64,000 bases of DNA from Nakamurella sp. PAMC28650 (GCF_014303395.1 NZ_CP060298.1:434001-498000); one strand, 5' to 3'. Shown: positions 45,586 to 55,357, counted from the stretch's first letter. Program-made: numbers and translations. The notes: a model not told the origin generated them from the letters alone.

Positions 45586-47475
45586 TCAGGGCACCTTCTT
45601 CCGGAACTTCTCGCCGGTCTCCGGATCGATCGCGATCTGCCCGGCGGGCAGGTTGGAAAGATCGGGCGCGATCACGGTGGCCTGCTCGCCGGAGCCGGGA
45701 AGGGTGCTGGGCACGCCCTCTTCCTCGGTACCGAGCAGGAGCAGGTCGGCCGACGCCCGTGGCAGGGTCTTCCCGAGGAAGAAGGCCGGCGACTTCCACC
45801 ACTGCAGCGCGATGAGCAGGAACCCGACCAGCAGGGCCAGGATCCCCACGACCGCCACCGCACCCAGGCCGAAGATCGTCACGTTGTTGCCGGCGCAGGC
45901 TGCGGTGACCTTGTCCGACAGGTCGGCGATCGAGGCGGTCGTGGCGTTCGTGGCCGCCTGACCCGCGGTCAGTGCGGCGTTGGCCGTGTCGCAGCCGGCC
46001 TGGTCGGCGGGGTTGCTGCTGGTCAGCCAGTCCGGTGCGATGTAGCTGTGGATCGCGAAGACGAACATCGCGAAGAGGAAGATCCCGCCGGCCAACGGGA
46101 TGACGCCCCGCATCACGAGATGACGGACCGAGGTGAAGAGCGTCCGGCGGTAGAACCAGGCGCAGGCGATGCCGGTGAGGCCGTAGTAGAAGGCGATCTG
46201 CAAACCGATCGAGCCGATCAGGGCGGACAGGAGATCGGTGCTGATCAGGGTGATGACCAGGTAGAAGGCGATGGACACCAGACCCATCCCGACGGTGGCC
46301 CAGGTCGGGGTCAGGTACTTCTTGTGGATCCGTGCGAACTTGGTCGGCAGGGCCTTGTAGACCGCCATCGACAGTGCCGTCCTGGCGGTGGGCAGGATCG
46401 TGGTCTGGGTGGAGGCCGCCGCGGACGTCAGGATCGAGACGGTCAGCAATCCGAGACCGATGTGTCCGAGCACGCTGTCGCCGAACAGCACCGGCCCGAT
46501 CGCCGAGAACACGTCCGTGGCGTTGTTCGCGTTGCCGAGGCCGATGCCCGTCGGGTCGGTCCCGGTGCCCGCGAACGCCACCACCGCCACCGAGACCAGC
46601 ACGTAGGTGATCAGCAGCAGGACGGTCGAGATGACAGCGGCCCGGCCGGGCGTCCGGCCGGGGTCGGCGGTCTCCTCGTTGGTGGCCACCGCGGTGTCCC
46701 AGCCCCAGTAGATGAAGGCCGCGGTCAGCACGGCGGGCGCGATGACGCCGCCGAAGGACAGTCCACCGGGCCAGAGCCAGGACAGCTGCGGCGTCAGGGA
46801 TCCGCAGACGTTGATCCCATCGGGGCAGATGGTGGCGGGCACACCGTGGTGCGAGTAGACCTTCACCAGCGCGACGACCGCCAGCATGATCAGCGTGACG
46901 ATCTCGATGCTCAGGAGGACGTACTGCAGGCGCGCGGAGACCTCGATGCCGCGGTAGCAGATGTACGTCATGATGACGATCCAGAGGATGCCCGCCACCG
47001 TCGACCAGAACGTGCTGTTGGCCAGCTGGTTGTGGATGCCGACGTCGTCGGCCAGCGTGAAGGAGTAGGCACCGGCGATCTGCGCGAGGTTGGCCATGAC
47101 GATGACGTCGGCGGCGATGATGCCCCAGCCGCCCATCCAACCGACGATCGGGCCGAAGGCCCTCGTCGCCCAGGTGAAGGTGGTGCCGCAGTCCGGCTCG
47201 GCCTCGTTCAACTCCTTGTAGGCGACGGCGATGAAGTACATCGGGATGAAGGCCAGCAACATGATGGCCGGCGCCTTCACCCCGGCGAGCAGTGCGCCAC
47301 CACTCGCGACGATGAAACCGAGGCTGGCGGCCAGGGAGTAGGCCGGTGCCGTCGATGCCATTCCGACGACGACGCTGCCGACCAGCCCGAGCGACCCGCC
47401 CTTCAATCCCTTGTCGACCGCGGTGCCGTCGGTGCCCGATCCACCCGGCTGCCCCACTGGTGCTGTCGTCGTCAT
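45586..47475 (-). CDS. APC family amino acid/polyamine permease
   Basis: 629 residues, about twelve to fourteen membrane segments. The first is SLGLVGSVVVGMASTAPAYSL, and the conserved loop KELNEAEPDCGTTFTWATRAFG is typical of the APC superfamily. A loop near residues 480-525 with paired Cys (one in QAGCDTANAAL, one in AACAGNN) is predicted outside, and the C-terminal tail is soluble. It is divergent from an Lrp regulator and next to amine-catabolism genes, so putrescine or a related amine is a sensible substrate. Confidence 0.88.
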   Translation of the reverse strand: MTTTAPVGQPGGSGTDGTAVDKGLKGGSLGLVGSVVVGMASTAPAYSLAASLGFIVASGGALLAGVKAPAIMLLAFIPMYFIAVAYKELNEAEPDCGTTFTWATRAFGPIVGWMGGWGIIAADVIVMANLAQIAGAYSFTLADDVGIHNQLANSTFWSTVAGILWIVIMTYICYRGIEVSARLQYVLLSIEIVTLIMLAVVALVKVYSHHGVPATICPDGINVCGSLTPQLSWLWPGGLSFGGVIAPAVLTAAFIYWGWDTAVATNEETADPGRTPGRAAVISTVLLLITYVLVSVAVVAFAGTGTDPTGIGLGNANNATDVFSAIGPVLFGDSVLGHIGLGLLTVSILTSAAASTQTTILPTARTALSMAVYKALPTKFARIHKKYLTPTWATVGMGLVSIAFYLVITLISTDLLSALIGSIGLQIAFYYGLTGIACAWFYRRTLFTSVRHLVMRGVIPLAGGIFLFAMFVFAIHSYIAPDWLTSSNPADQAGCDTANAALTAGQAATNATTASIADLSDKVTAACAGNNVTIFGLGAVAVVGILALLVGFLLIALQWWKSPAFFLGKTLPRASADLLLLGTEEEGVPSTLPGSGEQATVIAPDLSNLPAGQIAIDPETGEKFRKKVP

Positions 47476-47613
47476 GCGATCTCCCAGCTACTTGGTTGGA
47501 CTGTACGGTTATCGCAGCTATGGACGCCCCGCGCAAGGGTTTCGGTGTTGCCATTTGGTTTCGTCAACGGATTCACTTGCCAACAGCACATCATCACGCC
47601 CATCATCATCGAT

Positions 47614-48132
47614 ATGTCCAGGTCCACGAGCGCCCTCGGAGCCGACAGCGACGGCACCGTCACTGCCCGCAATCGGGCAGCGTCGACGCCGCTGGACGAC
47701 GTCTCCAAGGCCATCATCGAACAGCTCCAGCAGGACGGTCGGCGGCCCTATGCGACGATCGCCGCCGCCGTCGGGCTCTCGGAGGCAGCGGTACGACAAC
47801 GGGTGTCGCGGTTGATCGGGTCCGGTGTGGTCCAGATCGTCGCCGTCACCGATCCGATGCAGGTCGGTTTCTCCCGTCAGGCGATGATCGGGATCAAGGC
47901 CGAGGGGAACCTCGAGCCCGTGGTCGCCGCCCTCACCGCCATGGACGAGGTCGACTACGTCGTCATCACCGCCGGATCGTTCGACATCCTGGCCGAGGTG
48001 GTCTGCGAGGACGACGACCACCTCCTGAGCCTGCTCAACCACCGGATCCGCACGATCGAGGGCATCGCCTCCACCGAATCGTTCATGTATCTCAAGCTTT
48101 CCAAGCAGACCTACACCTGGGGAACACGATGA
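47614..48132 (+). CDS. Lrp/AsnC family transcriptional regulator
   Basis: 172 residues. The HTH reads YATIAAAVGLSEAAVRQRVSRLIGSG, followed by the RAM effector domain (MIGIKAEGNLEPVVAAL). No ribosome site precedes the ATG at 47614, so a leaderless mRNA is possible. The frame further upstream is antisense to the permease. It overlaps the aminotransferase start by four bases (ATGA) and is divergent from the permease by 138 bp, so it probably controls both sides. Confidence 0.88.
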   Translation: MSRSTSALGADSDGTVTARNRAASTPLDDVSKAIIEQLQQDGRRPYATIAAAVGLSEAAVRQRVSRLIGSGVVQIVAVTDPMQVGFSRQAMIGIKAEGNLEPVVAALTAMDEVDYVVITAGSFDILAEVVCEDDDHLLSLLNHRIRTIEGIASTESFMYLKLSKQTYTWGTR

Positions 48133-49493
48133 GTACCAGCACCACCAGCAAGGCCACCGACCATCTCTGGATGCACTTCACCAGGATGTCGTCCTACGAC
48201 AACAGTCCCGTCCCGACGATCGAGCGGGGCGAGGGCAGTTACATCTTCGACACCAACGGCAACAAGTACCTCGACGCGTTGTCCGGGCTCTTCACCGTGC
48301 AGGCCGGGCACGGCCGCGAGGAACTGGCGCGCGCGGCCTACGACCAGGCCCGCAAGCTCGCCTTCTTCCCGATCTGGTCCTACGCCCACCCCACCGCCAT
48401 CGAACTCGCCGACCGGCTGGCCGCCCTCGCGCCCGGTGACCTCAACAAGGTCTTCTTCTCCTCCGGCGGCGGCGAATCGGTCGAGACGGCCTGGAAGGTC
48501 GCCAAGCAGTACTACAAGCTGACCGGGAAACCGGGGAAGCACAAGGTGATCTCGCGCGCCATCGCCTACCACGGCACCACCGCCGGTGCGCTCTCGATCA
48601 CCGGTATCCCGCCGTTCAAGGAAGCCTTCGAACCGTTGGTGCCAGGGACCTTCCGGGTGCCGAACACCAACTTCTACCGGGCACCGGAGTTCGTCGCGGA
48701 CGACGAGAAGCTGTTCGGGCTGTGGGCCGCCAACCGGATCGAGGAGGCCATCCTCGCCGAGGGTCCGGCGACCGTCGCCGCCGTGTTCCTGGAGCCGGTG
48801 CAGAACGCCGGCGGCTGCTTCCCGCCGCCGCCCGGATACTTCGACCGGGTCCGCGAGATCTGCGACGAGTACGACGTCCTGCTGATCTCGGACGAGGTGA
48901 TCTGCGCCTACGGCCGGCTCGGCACCATGTTCGGTGCCCAGAAGTTCGGCTACCAGCCCGACATCATCACCACCGCCAAGGGTCTGACGTCCGGTTACTC
49001 GCCGTTGGGCTGTGCGATCATCTCCGACCGGATCTACGAGCCGTTCGGCAAGGAGGGCGTGTCCTTCGCCCACGGCTACACCTTCGGCGGGCACCCGGTG
49101 TCGTGTGCTGTGGCGCTGGCCAACCTGGATCTGTTCGAGCGGGAAGACCTGCTGGGCAACGTGTTACGTCACGAGAACGCGTTCCGCTCGACGCTCGAGA
49201 AGCTCTACGACCTGCCGATCGTCGGGAACGTCCGCGGTGACGGGTACTTCTACGGGATCGAGCTGGTCAAGGACAAGGCGACGAAGGAGACGTTCGACGC
49301 CGACGAGTGCGAGCGGGTACTGCGCGGCTACGTGTCCGGCGCACTGTTCGCCAACGGACTCTACTGCCGTGCCGACGACCGCGGCGACCCCGTCGTCCAG
49401 GTCGCCCCGCCGCTGATCTGCGGCCAGACCGAGTTCGACGAGATCGAGCAGAAGCTCCGCATCGTCCTGACCGAGGCCTGGAACCGTATCTGA
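48129..49493 (+). CDS. Class III aminotransferase, SpuC/omega-amino acid type
   Basis: 454 residues. It has the N-terminal MHFTRMSSYDNSPVPTIERG region, FSSGGGESVETAWKVAKQYY, the cofactor Asp in LLISDEVICAYGRLG, and the PLP lysine in IITTAKGLTSGY. It resembles putrescine- or beta-alanine-pyruvate aminotransferases. Translational coupling to the Lrp gene supports a regulated amine catabolic role. Confidence 0.9.
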   Translation: MSTSTTSKATDHLWMHFTRMSSYDNSPVPTIERGEGSYIFDTNGNKYLDALSGLFTVQAGHGREELARAAYDQARKLAFFPIWSYAHPTAIELADRLAALAPGDLNKVFFSSGGGESVETAWKVAKQYYKLTGKPGKHKVISRAIAYHGTTAGALSITGIPPFKEAFEPLVPGTFRVPNTNFYRAPEFVADDEKLFGLWAANRIEEAILAEGPATVAAVFLEPVQNAGGCFPPPPGYFDRVREICDEYDVLLISDEVICAYGRLGTMFGAQKFGYQPDIITTAKGLTSGYSPLGCAIISDRIYEPFGKEGVSFAHGYTFGGHPVSCAVALANLDLFEREDLLGNVLRHENAFRSTLEKLYDLPIVGNVRGDGYFYGIELVKDKATKETFDADECERVLRGYVSGALFANGLYCRADDRGDPVVQVAPPLICGQTEFDEIEQKLRIVLTEAWNRI

Positions 49494-49600
49494 CCCGCCC
49501 GCCCCCTGCCCCCTGCGCGGATCAACCTGCGCGGACGAACAGTCCCCCCGGCCCCTGCCCCCTGACCCCGCTGACCCCCCGACCCGCTGACCCCCCTGCC

Positions 49601-49699
49601 GCGCTTATCAACTTCGCCCGCGCTGACGAAGTCGTCGACTTCTGTACCACCAGTCACATTTTCGCCACGTTCATGAGCGCCGACGATGTTGATCAGCGC
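49601..49699. repeat. Long imperfect palindrome, family A copy 2
   Basis: Arms 49601-49630 and 49670-49699 match at 24 of 30 positions around a 39-base loop, the same arm and loop lengths as the copy at 17444. A C-rich tract of about 100 bases precedes it, again as at 17410. Confidence 0.88.
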
Positions 49700-49721
49700 G
49701 ACCGAGGGAGGTGCGTCCGTC

Positions 49722-51128
49722 TTGCCGCAGAACCCGTCCGGCCAGGCCTGGGCGTCCGACTACCGAGGACTGAGCCTGTGGCTCGACCGCGTCGACGACC
49801 CACTGACGCGGCGTCCCGGGTTGCCCGGAGACCGGTCGGTCGACATCGCGATCGTCGGCGCCGGATTCACCGGACTGTGGACCGCCTACTACCTGCAGCG
49901 CGCCGATCCGAACCTGCGGATCGCCGTGGTGGAAAAGGAGATCGCCGGATTCGGGGCCTCCGGACGCAACGGCGGCTGGTGCTCCGATCTGTTCCCGGCG
50001 TCCTGGGAGAAGATCGCCCGCCGTCATGGACGGGCCCCGGCCCTGGCCATGAAGGCCGCCATGCGGGCCGGTCTCGACGAGGTCGGCTCCGTGGTCGCGG
50101 CCGAGGGCCTCGACTGCGGTTGGGAGCGTGGCGGGTCCATCGCCTTCGCCCGCTCGAAGGTACAACTGGAACGAGCCGAGGCGGAGGTCGAGCACGCGCA
50201 TTCCTGGGGCGACTCCGACGCGGACCTGCGCCTGCTGTCGGCCACCGAGACCCAGCAGATGGTGGGCGCTGCAGGGGTTCTCGGCTCCACCTTCACTCCA
50301 CACTGCGCCACCATCGATCCGGGCGCCCTGGTCCGCGGACTGGCCAGGCTGGTCGTGGATCGCGGCGCGGAGCTGTACGAGGGCACCGCCGTGCGGGAGA
50401 TCCGGCCGCACCGGGTCGTCACCGATGAGGGCATCGTGACGGCAGATGTCGTCGTCAGGGCAACCGAGGGCTACACCTCAGCGCTGCGCGGGGCCCGACG
50501 GGAGCTCGCACCGCTCTACTCGCTGATCGTGGCGACCGAACCACTGGACGAGAAGACCCTGACCGCAGTCGGTCTGGCCCATCGACCGACCTTCGCCGAC
50601 CATCGGCACCTGATCTGCTACGGCCAGCGGAGCTCCGACGGCCGCATCGTGTTCGGCGGTCGCGGGGCGCCGTATCACTTCGGCTCGACCACCGCTGCCC
50701 GGTTCGACCGGGAACCGGCCGTCTTCGAATCGCTGCGGCACAACCTGATCGACATGTTCCCCGTGCTGGCAGGGGTGCGGTTCACCCATTCCTGGGGTGG
50801 CCCGCTCGGCGTTCCGCGTGACTGGCACGCCGGCGTCGGCCTCGACCGCGACACCGGCTTCGCCTGGGGCGGAGGATATGTCGGGGACGGTGTCACCACC
50901 TCGAACCTGGCCGGCCGGACATTGACCGACCTGATCACCGGCACGGACTCGGACCTGATCACGCTGCCCTGGGTGGGCCACCGTTCGCGCAAGTGGGAGC
51001 CGGAACCGCTGCGCTACCTCGGTATCAACACCGGTCTGCGGGTGATGGTTTCGGCCGATCGCCGTGAGACGCGGACCGGCAAGCATTCCTCGATGGCCAA
51101 GGCCTTCAATCGGTACCTCGGCGGTTGA
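49722..51128 (+). CDS. FAD-dependent oxidoreductase (DAO family, PuuB-like), second copy
   Basis: 468 residues. The FAD motif AIVGAGFTGLWTAYYLQ is followed by GFGASGRNGGWCSDLFP. The C-terminal half has FTHSWGGPLGVPRDW and WGGGYVGDGVTTSN. The TTG at 49722 is preferred because GGGAGG is ten bases upstream; the ATG at 49686 lies in the arm of the palindrome. Related to the gene at 32330 but clearly diverged. Substrate probably a primary amine. Confidence 0.85.
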   Translation: MPQNPSGQAWASDYRGLSLWLDRVDDPLTRRPGLPGDRSVDIAIVGAGFTGLWTAYYLQRADPNLRIAVVEKEIAGFGASGRNGGWCSDLFPASWEKIARRHGRAPALAMKAAMRAGLDEVGSVVAAEGLDCGWERGGSIAFARSKVQLERAEAEVEHAHSWGDSDADLRLLSATETQQMVGAAGVLGSTFTPHCATIDPGALVRGLARLVVDRGAELYEGTAVREIRPHRVVTDEGIVTADVVVRATEGYTSALRGARRELAPLYSLIVATEPLDEKTLTAVGLAHRPTFADHRHLICYGQRSSDGRIVFGGRGAPYHFGSTTAARFDREPAVFESLRHNLIDMFPVLAGVRFTHSWGGPLGVPRDWHAGVGLDRDTGFAWGGGYVGDGVTTSNLAGRTLTDLITGTDSDLITLPWVGHRSRKWEPEPLRYLGINTGLRVMVSADRRETRTGKHSSMAKAFNRYLGG

Positions 51129-51176
51129 CGGGGCCTCGGGCGATGTGGAGGGCCGGGTCTGGGCCGTAGTTCTGTT

Positions 51177-51203
51177 CGGCGGACCCGAATGCTCGGGCCG
51201 CCG
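51177..51203. terminator. Hairpin between convergent FAD oxidoreductase and HAD genes
   Basis: CGGCGG-A-CCCG pairs with CGGG-CCGCCG across a short loop, ten pairs with one bulged A, about 50 bp after the FAD gene stop. Confidence 0.5.
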
Positions 51204-51279
51204 GACTGACCGCGGCCAAGCTACCAGGAGTGGCCGACGAGGGAATCACGTGGAGGCATGACGAGACGGCTGCGACCGA

Positions 51280-52107
51280 TCAGAACCACCGTTCGAGGAC
51301 GGCGGCCACCCCGTCGTCGCCGTGGTGCGGGGCGATCTCGCTCGCGATCGCGGTGACCTCCGGGTGGGCGTTGGCCATCGCGACCCCATGACCGGCCCAG
51401 GCCAGCATCTCGAGGTCGTTGGGCATGTCCCCGAACGCGATGGTGTCGGCGGCGTCGATTCCCCACTGCTCGGCGAGTCGGGCCAGCGCAAAACCCTTGT
51501 TGACGCCGGCCGCGGCGACCTCGATCAGGCCGTCGTCGGTGGAGTAGGTGATCGACAACTGATCGCCGACGCCGGCCTCCTCGGCACTGCGCTGTGCCGC
51601 CCGCGCCAGCGTGAGCGAGTCACTCGTGCCGCGGATCAACAACTTTCCGGCCGGCTCCGCCAGCAGCGCCGCACGGTCCAGCGCCTGGTAGTCGCCGACC
51701 ACCCAGGGGTGGCTGTAGGTGTGCTCGGCCCAGAAGTCGTGCTGGGAGGTGCCCAGCCGCTCGACCGCCAGTGAGATGTCCGCGATCTCGGACAGCACCA
51801 GCACGAGGGCCTGCATGGCGGTCGGGAGCAGCGGTGCACTGGAGATGATCTCGCCGGCTCCGATGTCGTAGGTGACCGCGCCGTTCATGCAGACAGCAGT
51901 CCCGGTGAAGCCGGCCTCGATGACAGGACCCAGCCAGATCACCGGGCGGCCGGTGGCGATGACGACCCGCGCGCCGGCTTCACCCGCCCGGCGAAGGGCC
52001 GCCGCGTTGCGAGCGCTCACGCGCCGGCCGTCGGAGTCGAGCAACGTGCCGTCCATGTCGGTGACGACCATCCGGGGGGCCTGGGTGATGAGCGAGGGGA
52101 CGAGCAC
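51280..52107 (-). CDS. HAD superfamily (Cof-type) phosphatase
   Basis: 275 residues, starting with GTG at 52107. Motif I is VVTDMDGTLLDSDG near residue 14. Motif II/III regions include VVIATGRPVIW and the final AFGDMPNDLEMLAWAG. The cap is the Cof type. Substrates of this family are sugar phosphates, nucleotides or flavin phosphates. It follows the lactone oxidase on the same strand by 54 bp. Confidence 0.88.
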   Translation of the reverse strand: MLVPSLITQAPRMVVTDMDGTLLDSDGRRVSARNAAALRRAGEAGARVVIATGRPVIWLGPVIEAGFTGTAVCMNGAVTYDIGAGEIISSAPLLPTAMQALVLVLSEIADISLAVERLGTSQHDFWAEHTYSHPWVVGDYQALDRAALLAEPAGKLLIRGTSDSLTLARAAQRSAEEAGVGDQLSITYSTDDGLIEVAAAGVNKGFALARLAEQWGIDAADTIAFGDMPNDLEMLAWAGHGVAMANAHPEVTAIASEIAPHHGDDGVAAVLERWF

Positions 52108-52161
52108 CGCCCCATCATCCCACCCTGCGGTGCCGGCCGGTGACGACCCGGGCGGGAGGGA

Positions 52162-53469
52162 TCAGCTCCCCAGAACCCGGTCCAGGTAGTCGTTGCGAAA
52201 GCGGCGTCCGGGGTCGACCTCGTCCCGGACGGCCACGACGTCGTCGAAACGCGGATATCTCCCGCGGAGCCGATCAGCACCCAGGGTGTGCAGCTTGCCC
52301 CAGTGCGGCCGGCCACCGTACTGGAGCAGGATGTCCTGGACCGCCAGGAAGTACTCCGCGTACGGCTCCCGGAAATAGCGGTGCACGGCAATGTAAGCCG
52401 TTGGTCTCCGGTAGGCCGTGGAGGGCCAGACATCATCCGCCGCAGCAGTTCTGATCTCCAGCGGGAAGGATATCCGCCAGCCCGCTCCGGCGATCAGATC
52501 ACGGATCGCCCCGATCGCCCCGGGTACCGCAGCCCGATCGATCGCGTACTCCATCTCGCGGAATCGAACCCGGCGGGGCGAGGTGAACACCGCCGCGGAG
52601 TCGTCGGTGAACTCCCGCACGCTGACGAGCTTCGCGGCCGCCCGATTGACGAACGGAACTACCGGCGGGGCAATCCATTCGGCGGCACAGGCCAGCCCGA
52701 AGACGCCATTGGACACCACCTCGTCGTCCAGGATCGTCCGCCAGCGGGGCAGCGGTCGGCCGGGCGCATCGGGAGGCACCCGGCGGTTCGACTTCACCAG
52801 GGCGGTCGTCGTGTGCGGAAACCAGTAGAACTCGACATGCTCTGCGCTGGAACTGATCTCGTCGAAGTTTTCCAGGACCTGCGACAGCGGTTCAGGGTGC
52901 TCGTCCGCCGCGAGCCGGAAGGACGGCACACACTTCAGCGTGATCTCGGTCAGCACGCCGAACGCTCCCAGGCCGATCCTGGCCGCCTGGAACAACTCCG
53001 GCCGCTCAACCTCCGAGCAGTCCGCCACCGACCCGTCCGCCAGCACCAGCCGCAGACCTCGCACCTGGCCGGCCAGACCGGTCAAATCCGCTCCGGTGCC
53101 GTGCGTGCCGGTGGAGATCGCCCCCGCCAGCGTCTGGGTGTCGATGTCGCCCATGTTCTCCAGCGCCAGACCATGGGCGGCCAGCAACGACGTCAGGTCG
53201 CGCAGGCGGGTACCGGCGCGGACGCAGACCACGGTGCCTTTCGGATCCACCCACCGGAGTCCGGACAACCGGTCGAGACGGACGGTGACGCCCCTGGTCT
53301 CGGCGATCGGGGCGAAGGAGTGACCGGCACCGACGGGCCGCACCGACAGACCTTCCCGTTCGGCTCTGGCCAGTAGATCCACGACTTCTTCCTCGTCGCG
53401 TGGCATCTCGACATGATGGGGGTCGACCACGACGTTCCGGCCCCAGTTCCGCCAGCGTTCGACCGTCAC
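52162..53469 (-). CDS. FAD-linked aldonolactone oxidase (D-arabinono-1,4-lactone oxidase type)
   Basis: 435 residues. VRPVGAGHSFAPIAETRG carries the His expected to bind FAD covalently, and the C-terminal family signature HWGKLHTLGADRLR is present. The enzyme should oxidise a lactone or alditol with oxygen. The GTG at 53469 overlaps the upstream gene stop as GTGA, so it is co-translated. It forms part of a leftward operon from TetR to the HAD gene. Confidence 0.9.
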   Translation of the reverse strand: MTVERWRNWGRNVVVDPHHVEMPRDEEEVVDLLARAEREGLSVRPVGAGHSFAPIAETRGVTVRLDRLSGLRWVDPKGTVVCVRAGTRLRDLTSLLAAHGLALENMGDIDTQTLAGAISTGTHGTGADLTGLAGQVRGLRLVLADGSVADCSEVERPELFQAARIGLGAFGVLTEITLKCVPSFRLAADEHPEPLSQVLENFDEISSSAEHVEFYWFPHTTTALVKSNRRVPPDAPGRPLPRWRTILDDEVVSNGVFGLACAAEWIAPPVVPFVNRAAAKLVSVREFTDDSAAVFTSPRRVRFREMEYAIDRAAVPGAIGAIRDLIAGAGWRISFPLEIRTAAADDVWPSTAYRRPTAYIAVHRYFREPYAEYFLAVQDILLQYGGRPHWGKLHTLGADRLRGRYPRFDDVVAVRDEVDPGRRFRNDYLDRVLGS

Positions 53470-54641
53470 AGGAAGACCTTGCCCTCGCCGCGATACGTCG
53501 GCGCGACCGAGGTCACCCGGTCGCCGGTCACGCAGTGGAATTCCTCGAGGTGTTCGGCGGCCTCCCCGGCTTTGGCGTGCCGGAGCCAGATCTGGTCCCC
53601 GATCCGCAACCGTCTCGCGGCCCGGCCGCGCAAGGGGGTCTGCACCTCGCCCGCACCCTCGACGTCGACGTACTCGAGTCCGGGCGGATCGGCGATCACC
53701 GGCTGTCGATCGGTGCCGGGTGGCCCGGAGGCGATCCATCCGCCGCCGAGCATGGTGGCCACCGACCGAGTAGGTCTGCGCACCAACGACATCACGAAGT
53801 AGGCGGCATGCGCGGGCTGGAAGGCCCGGTAGTGATCGAACAATCCCGGCCCGAACAGTCCGGAACCGGCGGCCAGTTCGGTGACACCGTCCTCGAGGGT
53901 CGTCGTCTCCAACGACCCCGTTCCCCCGCCGTTGACGAATTCCAGATCGGCGACCTCGCGGACGGCCACCACCACGGCCGCACGCCGCTCGGCAAGTTCG
54001 ACGGCGGAACGCTTCTGCATCATGCGGACGAGCCTGGGCCGCAGCCCAGGACCCACGTTCCCGACGCCGGCGATCTGCCCCTCGTAGGCCATCATCCCGA
54101 CCAGGGCGAATCCACGGCGTGATGCGACCATGCGAGCGAAAGCAGCTGCCGCTCCTGGTGTCCGGATCGGCGACCGCAGTGCTCCCGCCCGGAACGGGCC
54201 CCTCCGATAGCCGGCGTCGAGCTCCAGGCAGACCCGGATCCTCTCGCGCCGTCCGGGCGGACGGACCGCGTCGATCAGATCGAGCTGAGCGGGATCGTCG
54301 ACCATCAGGGTGATCTCGGCGGCCGCGGCCGGATCTGCGGCCAGCGAGGCGATACCCCCACGGTGCACGGTCGGATAGCCGATCACCAGATCACGGAAAC
54401 CATTGCTGTGCAACCAGAGCGCCTCGGGCAACGTGTAGCAGAGCAGGCCCGCAAATCCGGGCCGGGCCAACGTGTCGGCCAGGACCTGCCGCACCCGGAC
54501 CGATTTGCTGGCCAGCCTGATGGGTTTTCCGGCCGCTCGGCGCACCAGATCGGCGGCGTTGGCCGCCAGCGCCGCCTCGTCGATCACGCCGAACGGCGGG
54601 TCGAGGGCAGCCGTGGCCGTGCGCAGGTCGTCGATGCTCAT
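53466..54641 (-). CDS. PLP-dependent amino acid deaminase/aldolase (D-threonine aldolase-like)
   Basis: 391 residues. The alanine racemase-type barrel carries the PLP lysine in KPIRLASKSVRVRQ near residue 46, followed by ELDAGYRRG and VNGGGTGSLE. The C-terminal beta domain ends QIWLRHAKAGEAAEHLEEFH with the metal-ligand type pattern of D-threonine aldolases. It overlaps both neighbours by four bases (ATGA before, GTGA after). Its pairing with a lactone oxidase is often seen, but the pathway is not defined. Confidence 0.87.
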   Translation of the reverse strand: MSIDDLRTATAALDPPFGVIDEAALAANAADLVRRAAGKPIRLASKSVRVRQVLADTLARPGFAGLLCYTLPEALWLHSNGFRDLVIGYPTVHRGGIASLAADPAAAAEITLMVDDPAQLDLIDAVRPPGRRERIRVCLELDAGYRRGPFRAGALRSPIRTPGAAAAFARMVASRRGFALVGMMAYEGQIAGVGNVGPGLRPRLVRMMQKRSAVELAERRAAVVVAVREVADLEFVNGGGTGSLETTTLEDGVTELAAGSGLFGPGLFDHYRAFQPAHAAYFVMSLVRRPTRSVATMLGGGWIASGPPGTDRQPVIADPPGLEYVDVEGAGEVQTPLRGRAARRLRIGDQIWLRHAKAGEAAEHLEEFHCVTGDRVTSVAPTYRGEGKVFL

Positions 54642-55297
54642 CCGTGCCTCAGAAGCCGATGTTCGTGGTCGGTGGTCCCCCGAGCGGGCCCGTGATCGTC
54701 GGCCCGGTCGGGATCAGGTCTGGCGTGGCCGGCAAAATCGACGGCGAAGGCGTGCAGGGCTGCTCGGGCAGCGCCGCTGTCGCGGTCGACCAGGTAGTGC
54801 AGCGTCAGGCCGTCGAGGACGGTGACCACCTGACGTGCCAGCGTCTCCTCCGGGATGTCCCAGGTGATGTGCCGAATCTCCGCGATCTGCACCAGGCTTC
54901 GCAGGACACCGTCCAGGTATCGACCATATTGGAACCGGGCGATGTCCGAGGCCCGCCGATCCCGCAGCACCGAGGTGGTGATCTCGTAGAGCACCTGGTG
55001 CAGACCCGGATCGGCTTCGACGGTGTCCCAGTAGACCGTGAACGCGTTGATCACCGATTCGGCCATGGTCCCGCCGGGACCGACGGCGCCGATCGATGCG
55101 GACACCTGCGCGGCGAGCAGGCCTGCCGCCACTTCGCGCATCAACTCGTCCCGGTTGGTGAAGCAGTAGTGGAAGACGCCCTGCTTCATCCCCGCCTCGC
55201 GGCAGACGGCCCTGGTGGTCGCGGCGGCGAATCCGTCTCTGACCAGCACTCTCCAGGCCGCCGCCAGTAGTAGTTCCCGCCGCTGGGTGACGGACAT
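54638..55297 (-). CDS. TetR family regulator
   Basis: 219 residues. HTH RAVCREAGMKQGVFHYCFTNRDE is followed by an acidic ligand domain. The ATG at 55297 is chosen; a GTG three codons upstream is possible. First gene of the operon with the aldolase and lactone oxidase genes, divergent from an MFS transporter. A 22-bp palindrome in between is its probable operator. Confidence 0.9.
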   Translation of the reverse strand: MSVTQRRELLLAAAWRVLVRDGFAAATTRAVCREAGMKQGVFHYCFTNRDELMREVAAGLLAAQVSASIGAVGPGGTMAESVINAFTVYWDTVEADPGLHQVLYEITTSVLRDRRASDIARFQYGRYLDGVLRSLVQIAEIRHITWDIPEETLARQVVTVLDGLTLHYLVDRDSGAARAALHAFAVDFAGHARPDPDRADDHGPARGTTDHEHRLLRHG

Positions 55298-55357
55298 CCT
55301 GGGCACGGCTCCACTCTGATCGCGAGGTCCCGGGCCCGTCAAGCGTTTCCGGAAACA

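Noticed and set aside
46048-47613. Plus-strand extension upstream of the Lrp gene
   Set aside because: Antisense to the APC permease, whose membrane segments and motifs are clear.
49686-49721. ATG start at 49686 for the second FAD oxidoreductase
   Set aside because: It lies in the palindrome arm without a ribosome site, while GGGAGG precedes the TTG at 49722.
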